The notes: a model not told the origin generated them from the sequence alone. 64,000 nucleotides of DNA from Eriocheir sinensis (GCF_024679095.1 NW_026112164.1:993074-1057073), one strand, 5' to 3'; shown: positions 47,210 through 60,202, counted from the first letter of the stretch. Numbers and translations: made by a program.

Positions 47210-48530
47210 GACCAGCGCTGGCTTATACTAGATTTATAGACAGAATGGGAGAGTTTCCGTGTTAATAATAGTTCAGTGTGAAATAAAAGTTAAGAATATG
47301 TAGATGTATAGATGAAGATGGAATAGAGTGGATGAGTGCAATTTATAGACGGAATGGGATTGTTTCTGGGTGGAGAGTTCAATGTGGAAAAAAAAGGTAA
47401 GAATATGATGGTTGTGCATTACTGGAGTACTAAGACAGAGTAGGATAGTTTGCGTGATTATAAGTGGAAAACAGTTAAAAATATGCAGGTGAAGATGAAA
47501 TAGACTGATCAAATTATGCGTTACTATTCCATTTACAAGCAGAATAGGATAGTGTGCGTAATTATTGGAAGAATGGGATAGTGTCTGTAATTATTGCAAG
47601 TGGATAAAGAGGTAAAATTACTGAAGATGAAATACTGAGCGAGTTCTACATGACGAGAGTTTACAGACAGAACGCTATAGTGTCCGTGTGTTGAGGTATT
47701 TGTGGAAGAAAAAGTAAGAATATGAGAGTAAAGTGAGATAGAGGAGCGGATCTTCGCATCAGTACAATTCATAGACGTAATGGGATAGGTTGTGTATTTA
47801 TGAGGATGAAATAATGGGCGAAATTTGCATGATTATTAGAACTTACAGACGGAGTGGGAGAGTACCAAGACTGACCTCTGCACCCGAAGCTGACCTCTCG
47901 TACATTTTTTTAGCGGACTTTTTTGTTGCTGTTATTGTTTTTTTTACCTTGAGCTGCCTCCCTTGCTGTATAAAAATAGAGATTGCGTATTTATAAGTAG
48001 AAAATAGATAAAATACGTAGATAGATGTTGAATTAGAGTAGACGAGTTAGCATTACTAGAATTAAAAGACAAAATATGATAGTGTATGTAATTATAAACA
48101 AAAAAAAAGTGAAATATATTGATGAAGACGGTATAGAGAGGATGAATTCTGCGGTATATCAGAGTAAACAAGTTAGCATTACTAGAATTTAAAGAAAGAA
48201 TAGGATAGTGTATGTGATTGTAAACGAAAAAAAGTCGAAATACATAGGTGGAGATGATATAGAGAGGATCATTTTTGCATTACATTAGAGTAGAGAAGTT
48301 AGCATTACTAGAATTTAAGGACAAAATATAGTAGTTTGTTATTGTAAGTGAAAAGAAAAATATATAGATGGAGAAGGAAGAGAGAGTATGAATTTTGCGT
48401 TACTAGAATTTAAAGAAAGAATAGGATAGCTTATGTCATTGTAAGTGAAAAGAAAGTTGAAATACATGGATGGAGATGTTACAGAAAAGATGAATTATTC
48501 TGCGTTAGTATAATTTTTAAAAGACCAACA
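47210..48530. repeat. Degenerate ~110-130-bp tandem repeat
   Basis: Phrases AGACAGAATGGGATAGTNT, GAAGATGGAATAGAG-GGATGA and TTAGCATTACTAGAATTTAA recur about ten times. 47868-47978 is an insertion of the TAGCGGGC-type repeat (copy 6: TTTTTAGCGGACTTTTTTG, CTTGAGCTGCCTCCCTTGCT, GTATAAAAATA). Confidence 0.75.
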
Positions 48531-48884
48531 GAATATGAAGTTTCTTCCATTCGTTCATTCTTCAGTTTTCGCAGCGGGAGTAAACGCTAAATACCACGAT
48601 AAGGTTGCGCATAAAGCAGTATATAAATGTGTATAGAGATCGTATATGTTTAGAGGGCGATCAACTCTTCATTACTACACTATACACAGACAAACAATAT
48701 ATTTTTTCCTCCCTCCCGCCCGTTATTTGTTGTTTTCGCCGCGGGGCCATGCGATAAACACCATAATAGGCCTCGTGGAATTACTGCTGTTCGATGCTTG
48801 CTAAACTTTTTTCGCTTTACGTCCTTCCTTCCTTCCGCTTGTTCAGTGTGTTGTGTGTGGGGAAGAGGAAGGGCGGAATGTGCG
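48531..48884. other. Unassigned stretch
   Basis: No gene or repeat recognised apart from loose similarity between 48545-48620 and 48665-48775. Confidence 0.4.
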
Positions 48885-49101
48885 TGGCTAGATAGATAGA
48901 TAAATAAATAGACTGGTAGTTAGATAGATAGACAGATAGATAGATAGATAGATGATTAGATAGACACATAGATAAATGGAAAGATAGATAGATAGATAGA
49001 GTGAGAGATAGATAGATAGATAGGTAGGTAAAGAGATAGATAGATAGATGGATAGATATATAGATACACAGATACATAGATATATATAAAGATAGATAGA
49101 C

Positions 49102-49188
<87 letters not shown>
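48885..49188. repeat. (GATA)n-rich tract and (GA)n
   Basis: Imperfect GATA repeats to 49106, then pure (GA)n to 49188, with more GATA words to 49265. Confidence 0.95.
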
Positions 49189-49192
<4 letters not shown>

Positions 49193-49529
49193 AACAGTGA
49201 TAAATAGATAGATTGACTGACTCACAGATAGATAGATCGACAGACACATTGACATATAAATAGATGTTTAGTGACCCGACCATACATTTGGCTTTTGGTT
49301 TACAAACACTGATCATCAAAAGAATACAAGACAAAGAAAAGAAAAAGAAAATAGAAAATTAAACAAAAAGAAAAAAAAGGAAGAGAAAAGAAAGACAAAA
49401 GGAGAATATGAAAAGAGAAAGAAAAAGATGAGAAAAGTAGATGTGAGAAACGGTGCCTGAAAACAGTAAAAAAGAGTATAGAGGTGAACATGTGAAAACA
49501 GCAGGACACTAGAACAGCAGCGAACGAAG

Positions 49530-49854
49530 GAAGGGAAGAAGATGTCACCCCCTTGGATGCAGACCGCCTACCAGAAGACATCACCAAGCTGCAGGAGTGG
49601 AGCAATAAGTGGCTGCTACAATTCAATGAAGAAAAATGTAAAGCCATATACTTTGGGAGGGGAAACCCAGCACACCAATACCACATGGGAAACACTCCAC
49701 TATCCACCACAGAGGCAGAGAAAGACCTGGGAGTGTATGTTACCAGGCTACCAGTGAAGGGATATCCAGCACACCAATACCACATGGGAAACACTCCACT
49801 ATCCACAACATAGGCAGAGAAAGACCTGGGACTATATGTTACCAGGCTACCAGT
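49530..49854 (+). mobile_element. LINE RT fragment with 99-bp in-frame duplication (left part)
   Basis: Plus strand reads LPEDITKLQEWSNKWLLQFN, EEKCKAIYFGRG, then the 33-residue unit HQYHMGNTPLSTTEAEKDLG ... VTRLPVKGYPA twice. This is the segment just after the RT active site of a CR1-like ORF2, a different family from D. The second unit has a TAG. The array is interrupted at 49855 by LINE D and continues at 50588. Confidence 0.85.
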
Positions 49855-50587
49855 GAAACATGGAAACATGGACTAACAGGCGGCAGAAAGCCTGTTGGCT
49901 CATTGCTAGGCTGCCTGCTTTCAGTGATTTATCAATCCGTTTGCCATAGGAGTGGCTTGCAGGGAAGGATTAAAGCACTTGTGCACCTACTCTTGGATAT
50001 GTTCAGTTCACTCCCGTTGCAGCAAAGTGGCGATCAATGCGTTTCTTGAAGGAGTTGATGCTCTCTGCGCTAACCACTTCTGCAGGGAGGCTGTTCCAGT
50101 GGCGAACAACCCTATTCGAGAAATAGCTCCTGCCTATGTCGGTATGGCATCGCTTTGCTTGAATTGTTTTTCCGTTGTTTCTTGTTCTCAGGTTAGTTTG
50201 TAGCGTGAAGAGTTTGGAGTGATCAACGTTGCTGAGCTTGTTCAGGTACTTAAAGACTTGTATCATGTCTCCCCGCAGTCGTCTCTTTTCCAACGTGAAG
50301 AGGTTGAGTCGCTCGAGTCGCTCTTCATAGGGCTTCGTCCTCAGTGATGGTATCATCTTCGTGGCGCGGCACTGTACTCTCTCAAGTAATTCAATGTCTT
50401 TCCTGTAATATGGAGACCAGAATTGCACGACGTATTCCAGGTGGGGCCTCACCAGCGAATTATACAAGGATAACATAACTCCCGGCGTCTTGTATTCGAA
50501 GTTCCTCGATATGAATCCAAGCATTGTATTGGCTTTCTTACAGGCGGACTTGCAGTGTTTTATTTGTTTCTCAAGTCACTGCTGATG
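49855..50587 (-). mobile_element. CR1-like LINE D, 5'-truncated, inserted in the 99-bp array
   Basis: Minus strand encodes LGFISRNFEYKTPGVMLSLY, NSLVRPHLEYVVQFWSPYY, a WNSLPAEVV motif, and stops at 50003. The 3' UTR ends in a nested hairpin and two 8-bp units (49863-49870 and 49855-49862, GAAACATG on the plus strand). Only the ORF2 C-terminus is present; the 172 codons are unbroken. Closely related to LINE A at 1-150 and to LINE E. Confidence 0.9.
49876..49918 (-). promoter_or_regulatory. LINE D 3'-terminal nested hairpin
   Basis: Outer arms 49918-49910 (GCAGGCAGC) and 49884-49876 (GCCGCCTGT), nine positions with one G-T and one mismatch. Inner stem AGCC/GGCT with loop AACA (49900-49889). 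Confidence 0.72.
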
Positions 50588-50795
50588 GGAAGGGATATCC
50601 AGCACACCAATACCACATGGGAAACACTCCACTATCCACCACAGACGCAGAGAAAGACCTGGGAGTGTATGTGACCAGGCTACCAGTGAAGGGATATCCA
50701 GCACACCAATACCACATGGGAAACACTCCATTATCCACCACAGAGGCAGAGAAAGACCTGGGAGTGTATGTTTACCAGGCTACCAGTGAAGGCCA
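50588..50795 (+). repeat. 99-bp tandem units 3 and 4 (right part)
   Basis: Units start at CCAG 50599 and 50698, spaced exactly 99 as are the left units (49667 and 49766). After unit 4 the sequence leaves the LINE frame (GGCCAAATCCGTGCC). Confidence 0.88.
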
Positions 50796-51189
50796 AATCC
50801 GTGCCAGTCGCAGCGGACGGGTTAGAATTTAAATGATCCAAACAAATTTAAAATACATTCGAATAAAATATTACATCAGGAAATACGAAAAAAATAAATA
50901 AAAACACTAATAAGAAATAAAACTAATTAAATGTACTGAAAAAAATATATACACGCCTGTAAAATAAAAATTAACCACCAATAGAACACAAACAGTTAAA
51001 ACGAGGGCACGAAGGGAATACTATAAGCGAAGGAATAGACATCCCGAGAAGTCGTCACATATTCCAGGAACGTTGGCGTGTAGGTGACCGCGGGCGTGCG
51101 TAGCTTATGAGTCCCTGAGGAATGCGTGGGGCAGACGACACACGGCTTGAGACTTTGGGCGCAGCAGCTGGTTAGTCTCTGTTTGTTGT
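50796..51189. other. Unassigned stretch
   Basis: AT-rich to 50990, then unique DNA. No gene seen. Confidence 0.4.
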
Positions 51190-52590
51190 AGGCTGTACTG
51201 ACCATCGGCTCAAGGGTCAATGTGTCGGGGATGAGCACTGAGGCCACGTGCAGCTAGTCCTTGCTTATTGTATACCCACCATAAACTTCAGAGTCAATGG
51301 ATCGGAGATGAGCGCTGAAGCCACGCGCAGCTAGTCTTTGCTTATTGTATACCCACCATAAGCCGAGTCAATGGAACGGAGATGAGCACTGAGGCCACGC
51401 GCAGCTAGTCCTTGCTTATTGTATTCCCACCATAACGGAGATGAGCACTAAGGCCACGCGCAGCTAGTCCTTGCTTATTGTATACCCACCATAACGGAGA
51501 TGAGCACTGAGGCCACGCGCAGCTAGTCCTTGGTTATTGTATTCCCACCATAACGGAGATGAGCACTAAGGCCACGCGCAGCTAGTCTTTGCTTATTGTA
51601 TACCCACCATAACGGAGATGAGCACTGAGGCCACGCGCAGTTAGTCCTTGCTTATTGTATACCCACCATAACGGAGATGAGCACTGAGGCCACGCGCAGC
51701 TAGTCCTTGGTTATTGTATTCCCACCATAACGGAGATGAGCACTGAGGCCACGCGCAGCTAGTCCTTGCTTATTGTATACCCACCATAACGGAGATGAGC
51801 ACTGAGGCCACGCGCAGCTAGTCCTTGCTTATTGTATACCCACCATAACGGAGATGAGCACTGAGGCCAAGCGCAGCTAGTCCTTGGTTATTGTATACCC
51901 ACCATAACGGAGATGAGCACTGAGGCCACGCGCAGCTAGTCCTGCTTATTGTATACCCACCATAACGGAGATGAGCACTGAGGCCAAGCGCAGCTAGTCC
52001 TTGGTTATTGTATACCCACCATAACGGAGATGAGCACTGAGGCCAAGCGCAGCTAGTCCTTGCTTATTGTATACCCACCATAACGGAGATGAGCACTGAG
52101 GCCAAGCGCAGCTAGTCCTTGGTTATTGTATTCCCACCATAACGGAGATGAGCACTGAGGCCACGCGCTGCAGTCTTTGCTTATTGTATTCCCACCATAA
52201 CGGAGATGAGCACTGAGGCCACGCGCTGCAGTCCTTGCTTATTGTATTCCCACCATAACGGAGATGAGCACTAAGGCCACGCGCTGCAGTCCTTGCTTAT
52301 TGTATTCCCACCATAACGGAGATGAGCACTGAGGCCACGCGCTGCAGTCTTTGCTTATTGTATTCCCACCATAACGGAGATGAGCACTGAGGCCACGCGC
52401 TGCAGTCCTTGCTTATTGTATTCCCACCATAACGGAGATGAGCACTGAGGCCACGCGCTGCAGTCCTTGCTTATTGTATTCCCACCATAACGGAGATGAG
52501 CACTGAGGCCACGCGCTGCTAGTCTTTGCTTATTGTATACCCACCATAACGGAGATGAGCACTAAGGCCAGGCGTAGCTATATCGGTGGT
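51190..52590. repeat. 59-bp satellite, about 22 copies, SINE-related
   Basis: Core words CGGAGATGAGCACTGAGGCC, ACGCGCAGCTAGTCCTTGC and TTATTGTATACCCACCATAA, period 59. The first units are longer and keep GAGTCAATGGA(T/A)CGGAG. A variant with GCGCTGCAGTC fills 52140-52520. The left edge matches the SINE at 57045-57180. Confidence 0.95.
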
Positions 52591-52899
52591 CTTCCTTTCT
52601 ATCATATACTCACTCTATACACATTTATATACATTGCTTTATGCCCTGTTATAGTTTTTCCCCTCTATGAAGAAAAAAAAGGAGTAATGGAGGAAACTTT
52701 GTTACTCGTACGTTCGTCTGTAAATTTTAGAGAAGCAGAACTATTATCTACCTGAATACGAACTCCTTTCATCTGTTCGATAGGCTTTCTGTTCCCTGTA
52801 TTTCCATGTTTTACCTCATGGTTTTCAGTACGCCGGCACACCTCACGCTCTGATATCAATTAACAGGTGAGGGGTCTGTCATGCACGCTATGTTAAACA
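52591..52899. other. Unassigned stretch
   Basis: No supported gene or repeat. Confidence 0.4.
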
Positions 52900-53770
52900 G
52901 GTAACTACTCATTATATAATGTTAGCTGTAGTGCATGGTGTTACTCCTCGCCACACCCCTTAATCCTCACCCTCTCTGATGAGTATTACAACATTAACCC
53001 AAATGCTCCCCTTGCTTATAACTGGACGTATTGCTAGAGGGATAAATTCAGCTACGTAACGACACTTTATATAATGTTAGCTATAGTGGATGGTGTTACT
53101 CCTCGCCACACCCCTTAATCCTCACCCTTCCAGGCCAGTATTACAACATTAACCCAAACCCTTCCCTTCCTTATAATTGAACATACTGCTTGAGGGATAA
53201 ATTCAGCTACGTATCTACACTTTTTATAACGTTAGCTATAGTGCGTGGAGTTACTCATCGCTACAGCCCTTAATCCTTACCCTTCCTGATGAGTGTTACA
53301 GCGTTTGCCTCTACATACAGTACCTTCGCCTTCCTCATAATTGCAGAGTATCAGTATTAACATCTACGTATAACTACGCTTTATATGTTAGCTATAGTGC
53401 ATGATGTTTTTGCTCGCCACAGCCCTTAATCCTTTTATATACCTTTCCTGATCGTATTACAACATTAACCTAAATTCTCCCTTTCCTCATAATTGCAGAA
53501 CATGGGAACTAATATACCTCGTTGCTATTCATGTATTATTATGTTTGCTGGTAGTGGCGCCTCGAGGGATAAACTCAAGCTCTCCGTTTCCAAGATACAG
53601 AAAAATGAAAGGACTAATCTATTTACCTCTATCTTCCCCATCCTCATAGTTCCAGAACATCAGAAATAATATGCCTCGTTGCTATTCACGTATTATTATG
53701 TTTGCTGGTAGTGCCACCTCGAGGGATAAACTCAAGCTCTCTATTTCCAAGGTACGACAAATTTAAAGGA
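52900..53770. repeat. Degenerate ~155-bp tandem repeat
   Basis: ATAATGTTAGCT(G/A)TAGTG, TACTCCTCGCCACACCCCTT and ATTACAACATTAACCCAAA recur near 52921, 53078, 53232 and 53387. A related pair (CCTCGTTGCTATTCATGTAT, GGGATAAACTCAAGCTCTC) is near 53517 and 53672. Confidence 0.82.
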
Positions 53771-53812
53771 TCCATCTATGAGGTTTGCCATCAGCGCGAG
53801 GAACCAGGAACC

Positions 53813-54029
53813 ATATTCTCAAACATTTCGGGGATCACACACACACATTTCATAGAGCTTTCGTTACGGGTTTGGGCCATTTCCAGAGGTAGTTTAATGA
53901 ACCTGGTAGTAGTTTGACCCTTCTTCTGTATTTTGAACCTAAGGAAACACTCATGAGAATCCGATTGATCTCCTTTTTGGCCTTTGGAAATAGTTGACGT
54001 GAGAAATGGAAGCGTCGGAGAATACCGAC
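53813..54029 (-). mobile_element. Dispersed ~215-bp repeat (TATTCTCA family), complete solo copy
   Basis: Left end ATATTCTCAAACATTTCGG; right end GAAGCGTCGGAGAATACC, so both ends carry an inverted TATTCTC motif. The interior shares CATAGAGCTTTCGT, TTTAATGAACCTGGTAGTAG, ACACTCATGAGAATCCG and CCTTTGGAAATAGTTGACG with the other copies. Probably a short MITE; no target duplication established. Confidence 0.7.
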
Positions 54030-54526
<497 letters not shown>

Positions 54527-54546
54527 CATAGATTTACATAGAAAAT

Positions 54547-54585
54547 CAGACCACACAGACCCCATGGTCCAGACTAGGTGGTCTG
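54547..54585 (-). promoter_or_regulatory. LINE F 3'-terminal nested hairpin
   Basis: Outer stem CAGACCAC/GTGGTCTG, 8 perfect pairs (54585-54578 with 54554-54547). Inner stem GACC/GGTC with loop ATGG (54569-54558). Six bases separate it from the two 10-bp terminal units. Confidence 0.78.
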
Positions 54586-54644
54586 TCCTTAAACCTAAGT
54601 GATTCTACATTAATCAGAATGCTCCAAAACGTTGCATTTCTACT

Positions 54645-56480
54645 CTAGTTAATATTAAGTTGAAGGAAGTGACGGTCGAGCTTGTTTTCGAAGGAGTCAA
54701 TCGTGTTACACTGGACCACTGACGGTGGGAGCTTATTCCATTCTCGCACTACAACGTTGGTGAAGAAAAATTTGGTGCAGTCTGAATTTACTTGTCTACA
54801 TTTGAGTTTTACGCCATTGTTCCTCGTACGCAGTGTCATTGATCATAAACAATGTTGATCTGTCTACATTCGTGAAACCATTAAGTATTTTAAAACATTC
54901 GATCAGTTTTCCTCGGAGGCGACGTTTCTCAAGAGAGAACATGTTAAGGGTAGAAAGTCTTTCTTCGTAAGATTTTTTGCGCAAGGAAGGGATCATTTTT
55001 GTTGCCCGACGCTGAACACCTTCTAATTTAGCAATGTCCTTTGCATGGTGGGGAGACCAAAACTGTACCGCATATTCCAAGTGGGGTCTGACTAAACTAT
55101 TGTAGAGTGGAAGTATTACATCTTTATTCTTGAATAAAAAGTTTCTTTTAATGAAGCCCAACAGTCTGTTCGCTTTATTTGCTGCATCGATGCATTGCTG
55201 TGAGAATTTGAGGTTTGACGCGATTATGACTCCCAAGTCCTTAACGCATTGAACGCTTTTGAGTTTAACGCTGCGCATTTCGTAATCGAACTTATTCCTC
55301 GTTCCAACTTGAAGGACCTGACACTTGTCTACGTTAAAGGGCATCTCCCATCTATCCGACCTAGCTGAAATTTTGTGCAAATCCTCTTGGAGGCTTTGCC
55401 TGTCTTCGTCAGTGTGAACCGAGTTACCAATCTTTGTGTCGTCTGTAAATTTACTAATGCGACTATTGAGTCCAATATCCACATCGTTGATGTAAATAAT
55501 GAAGAGCACTGGGCCAAGAACCGAGCCCTGAGGGACGCCACTAGTGACCGGCGCCCACTCTGAGTTAAATCCGTCAATCACCACTCTTTGTTGTCTGTTG
55601 CTAAACCAATTCGCGATCCATTGATGTACTTGACCATCAATGCCTATTTGCTTTAATTTATAAAGGAATTTATGATGTGGGACTTTATCAAACGCTTTCT
55701 GGAAATCAAGATAGACTACGTCCAATCTTTTGGTTACGTCATAAACTGTGAAGAGGTCGTCATAAAAGGTCAATAGGTTTGATAGGCAGGATCTTTTGTT
55801 ACGGAAGCCATGTTGTGAGTCCCCAATTAATGAGTGGCTTTCAAGGTAACTCACAATTTTGTCTCTAATTATGCTCTCAAGTAGCTTACCTACAACCGAA
55901 GTTAGACTAATGGGCCTGTAATTACCTGGTAATTTTTTGTCTCCTTTCTTAAAAATCGGTGTCACGTTAGCCTTTTTCCAATCCGAAGGGACGATACCTT
56001 GTCGCAAGGACATATTGAATACGGTTGTGAGGGAGGAGAGTATTTCGCTCTTTGTTTCTTTGAGCAGTGTAGGATATACTTTGTCAGGTCCAGGACTTTT
56101 ATTTAAGTGATTGGAGAGCTTTAAGGACTTCATCGGTTGTTATTTCAAAGTTAGGCAGTGCTTGCTCGGGATTTACATTAGTACTGGTGTTGATGGTAGT
56201 GGTGGGAGGACTGTTAGTATTAAACACCGAGGAAAAGTAATTGTTTAATAGGTTTGCAACGTGTTGGCTGTCAGTCACTAGTGCACCGTCGCTGTTTGTT
56301 AAGGGTCCAATTCCACTTCTGATCGCCTATCTGATGTTTATGTAACTGAAGAAGGATTTCGGATTATTTTTACAGTTGGCCGCAATATTTTCTTCATATC
56401 TACGCTTTGCCTGACGCACTAATCTTTTTACTCGTCGCTTGGCATCATGATAAAGTCTAATGTTTTCGGGCGTGCTTTGC
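54645..56480 (-). pseudogene. LINE F ORF2 remnant, reverse transcriptase
   Basis: From [20 protein letters not shown] through SGIGPLTNSDGALVTD to NKSPGPDKVYP, with one TAG near 56325 and a frameshift between 56133 and 56095. RT core 56133-54796 is open for 445 codons: NYRPISLTSVVGKLLESI, YLDFQKAFDKVPH, SGVPQGSVLGP, then FTDDTK in place of FADDTK, and LVRPHLEYAVQFWSPHH. One frame change near 54836 leads to the last 60 residues with EWNKLPPSVV. The endonuclease is absent (5' truncation). Confidence 0.88.
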
Positions 56481-56740
<260 letters not shown>

Positions 56741-57044
56741 ACAACCTCTACGAAAGCCTTATCCAATGTGGGTGTGTGGGTCTGGGTGTGCCAGCCCCGA
56801 AAGGGTAGACAATTGGACCTTAGTATTCTTATGTATCCTTGTCTTATCCTTGTCCTATTCGTGTGTATCCTTGTATATTCCCGTTTTATTCGTGTATATT
56901 CTTATGTATCCTTGTCTTATCCTTATCTTATTCGTGTGTATCCTTGTACATTACTGTCTTATTCGTGTATATTCTTATGTATCCTTAAATACACACTACT
57001 CTAGATGTAACTCTAGTTCAGAAGACGAGACTAGGATCACTGTA
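56741..57044. repeat. Fragment of TATTCTCA-family repeat, then a ~73-bp minisatellite
   Basis: CTACGAAAGCCTTATCCAAT at 56750-56769 is the right portion of the dispersed repeat. 56818-56995 has repeated ATTCGTGTGTATCCTTGTA and ATTCTTATGTATCCTTGTC blocks. Confidence 0.65.
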
Positions 57045-57180
57045 TACGCCTCCGTGATGAAGTGGTTAGCGTGCCTAGCTGCGTAGTCGTTATTCAAGGT
57101 TCAAGGGTTGGTGTGACGGAGATGAGCACCGAGGCCACGTGCAGCTATAGCGTATGTGCCCCCAACTTTACCTTTACCAT
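57045..57180 (+). mobile_element. tRNA-derived SINE of a second family
   Basis: GCCTCCGTGATGAAGTGGTT carries an A-box-like GTGGTTAGCGTGCC; about 40 bases on is a B-box-like GGTTCAAGGGTTGG; then the body ACGGAGATGAGCACCGAGGC and GTGCCCCCAACTTTACC. Relative to a real tRNA the folding positions are eroded, so it is a SINE rather than a tRNA gene. Its body is the evident source of the 59-bp satellite at 51190-52590. Confidence 0.75.
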
Positions 57181-57214
57181 TGAACTTCATATATATTCAC
57201 GTGTCTGCCGTTTC

Positions 57215-58244
57215 GTCTTTCACCTTTCCTTTTTGCTTTTCATTTCGTTCCTTCCTTCCTTCCCTTCTCTTCCTCCTCCTCCTCCTTCCCTTCCCTTCCT
57301 CCTTCCTTCTGCTTGTTCCCTTCTTCCTTCTTCCTCCTCTTTCTCCTTTCTTCTCTTCATCTTTACTTTCTCCTTCCTCCTCCTTCCTCTGTTACCTTTA
57401 CTTTTTTTCTTTTGATTTGGTTCCTTCCTTCCTTTCCTTCCTCCTCCTTCCCTTCCTCCTCCTTCCCTTCATCCTTCCCTTCTGCTTGTTCTTTCCCTTC
57501 CTCCTCCCTTCTGCTTGTTCCCGTCTTCCTTCTCCCTCCTCTTTCTCCTTTCTTCTCTTCATCTTTCCTTTCTCCTTCCTCCTCCTTCCCTTCATCCTTC
57601 CCTTCTGCTTGTTCCTTCCCTTCCTCCTCCCTTCCCGTCTTCCTTCTTCCTCCTCTTTCTCCTTTCTTCTCTTCATCTTTCCTTTCTCCTTCCTCCTCCT
57701 TCCCTTCCCTCTATTAAATTTATGTGTTGGTGTCCTTCTCGTTTTCTTGTAACTCCTCTTTCACACGCCCTCTCCCCTCCTTCCATGTCCCTCTCCTCTT
57801 TTATCGCCTTTTTCTTGTTCCTCCTCTTCGTTTCACTGTTTCTGGTCATCACCCTCGTCTGTTTTCCATCTTTCATATTTCCGTTCTCCTCCTCCTCTTC
57901 CTCCTCCTCCCCCTCCTCCTTCTCTTCTTTATTTATTTGTTCCTTTATCTCCTTCCTCTTTCTTGTCTTCCTCTGCTTCTTCCTTCCCTTCCTTTCCTTT
58001 CATTCTTCTCCCTCTTCTTGTTCCTTCTCCTTCTCCTTCCTTTTCTTCCTCATTAACTTCTGCTTGTTCCTTCCTTCCTTTCCTAATTTCTTCTCTGCCT
58101 CTCTCTCCTCGTTCCCTTCCTTCTTCCTATTTTCTCTGGTCACTCTCTTCTTCTTTTCTCTATCATTCATCACCCTCCTCCTTTCTCTCCCTCCTATCAT
58201 ATTTCTTCCTCTTACCCTTCCCCTCCTCCTCTTCCTCGGTCCTG
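57215..58244. repeat. Polypyrimidine tract (CCTTCC type)
   Basis: About 1 kb of C/T-rich DNA with nested duplications (CCTTCTGCTTGTTC, TTTCTCCTTCCTCCTCCTTC). Open frames here encode only Ser/Leu/Pro/Phe and are not genes. Confidence 0.92.
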
Positions 58245-58249
58245 CGTTG

Positions 58250-59762
58250 ACCGAAATCGATATCAGTGAAGTGCGTGCGTACCTGTAAAAAATAGATTCA
58301 AATAAATCTCCGGGCCCGGACAATTTATCTCCTCGCCTGTTAAGAGAATGTAGTCAACAGCTAGAATTACCCATAACGTTAATGTTCAACAAGTCATTAG
58401 CACAGGCTAGTCTGCCTCTAGAGTGGAAAAAGGCCAATGTTACCCTGATATTTAAAAAAAGGAGATAAAAAACAAGCCAGTAATTATCGTCCTATCAGCC
58501 TTACGTCTGTCCTAATTAAATCATTCGAAAAAATAATCAGGGATGAAATGATCACTTTCCTCGAAACAAATGATTTAATAACTGATAATCAGCATGGATT
58601 TCGTAGTAATCGATCTTGCCTTACCAACTTATTAACTTTTTTCAACGACGTTTATTCAAGCTGGGACGCCCGAGCCCCATATGACGTAATTTACCTAGAC
58701 TTTCAGAAAGCGTTTGATAAAGTTCCCCACGTTAGGCTTATTTCAAAACTGCGTTCCTACGGTATAAGTGACCATCTATGTGCGTGGATTCATGACTGGC
58801 TCACCGACAGAAAACAGCGTGTAGTTCTTAATGGTGAAGCATCCGATTGGCAACCCGTAACCAGTGGCGTGCCCCAAGGTTCGGTCCTGGGGCCAACACT
58901 ATTTATAATTTACGTGAACGATTTAGAGACTGATATCCTGTCAAAAGTAGCCAAATTCGCCGACGACACCAAATTAGGAGGTACGGTAACGAACAGTAAA
59001 AATTGCGAGAGCATTCAATCAGATTTAATAAGACTTGCCGATTGGAGCGAAAAATGGCAAATGTGTTTCAACGTAGATAAATGTAAAGTAATGCACATAG
59101 GTGAAAAAAATCCTAACTTTAAATATCAGCTTCAAGGACATGAGCTCAGCGAAGTAAAACAAGAAAAAGATCTTGGTGTCATTATCAGTAACACTTAAAA
59201 TGAGTGATCAATGTTCTGCGGCGAGTAAAAAAGCCAATATGATGCGAGGATTAATCTCAAGAAACTTTGATTAGAAATCGCCCGAACTTATGATGATATT
59301 ATATTTAGCATTTGTAAGACCACACCTAGGATACGCCGTTCAGTTCTGGTCACCGAATTATATCAAAGATCAAGTTTTGCTAGAAAGGAAACAGCGACGA
59401 GCAACCAAACAAATTCCAGCGCTCCGTAACTTGACGTATGACGAGCGTTTAAAGCGTTTAGACATGTTTTCTTTAAAGAAGCGAAGAGTAAGAGGGTCTT
59501 AATTGAAGTGTTCAAAATCCTTAATAAATTCGAAAACATTAACCCAGATAGTCTATTTCAGAGAGACACCAACACAATAACACGCAGCAACGGTATGAAG
59601 TTAAAGGGAAACCGATGTAACACATTGGCGCGCAGAAGTTATTTCAATAATAGAGTCATCGGTCACTGGAATAGACTCCCACCGTCAGCAGTTAGCGCAC
59701 AGAGTATCAATAGCTTCAAGTCTTTATTGGATAAGTACTTCAGGGATATAAGATTATACTGA
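58250..59762 (+). pseudogene. LINE C ORF2 remnant, reverse transcriptase
   Basis: Begins with a stop at 58286-58288, then NKSPGPDNLSPRLL. A shift in the A-run near 58456 breaks IFKKGDKK. The open part 58548-59198 holds YLDFQKAFDKVPH, SGVPQGSVLGP and FADDTKLGG, all with expected catalytic residues. A one-base shift near 59190, a TAG near 59275 and another shift near 59500 break the C-terminal domain (LGYAVQFWSPNY, GHWNRLPPSAV), which ends at 59762. Confidence 0.9.
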
Positions 59763-59924
59763 CCCTTTTTCATATGTTTCAGGCAGTGAGGTGTGGGAAC
59801 AGTAAGGTTAACAGGATGCTGGAGCGTACCCCTGTACCGAAGGTAAACGAGGATCAAGCCTCTACCGGTAACCCCTGAAACTACATCTCACCCCATCGTG
59901 AGCAGTTTAATTTAATACTAGCTC

Positions 59925-59955
<31 letters not shown>

Positions 59956-60186
59956 TTTTTCTATGATTCAACTACATACACTGTTTACTGACCCTTTTTC
60001 GTTTGTCTCAGGCAGCCTGCAGCACGAGTACAACCTGAAGACATTAGTTTCCCCCACAGCTTAGGTCACCAGTAGCGTAAGTTAAGGGTAGTAATTTCCT
60101 CTTATTTCTCTCTTTACTGTAAAATTTCCATGTCCCTTTCTTCTTTAAAGGCACATGGTGTTCTCTTCTAACTATTTCCTGCCGGC

Positions 60187-60202
60187 ACGTTGCCGGAGGG
60201 AG
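60187..60202 (+). promoter_or_regulatory. LINE C upstream 3'-UTR hairpin
   Basis: CCGGCA, short loop, TGCCGG in the 3' UTR. LINE B has the equivalent CCAGC/GCTGG hairpin at about 7449-7462 (minus) followed by the same GGAGGGA...GGGGAGGAGCC block. Confidence 0.6.

Noticed and set aside
57156..58288. Long Ser/Leu/Phe frames that look like membrane proteins
   Set aside because: Translation of a polypyrimidine tract; repeated in several frames, no conserved domain.
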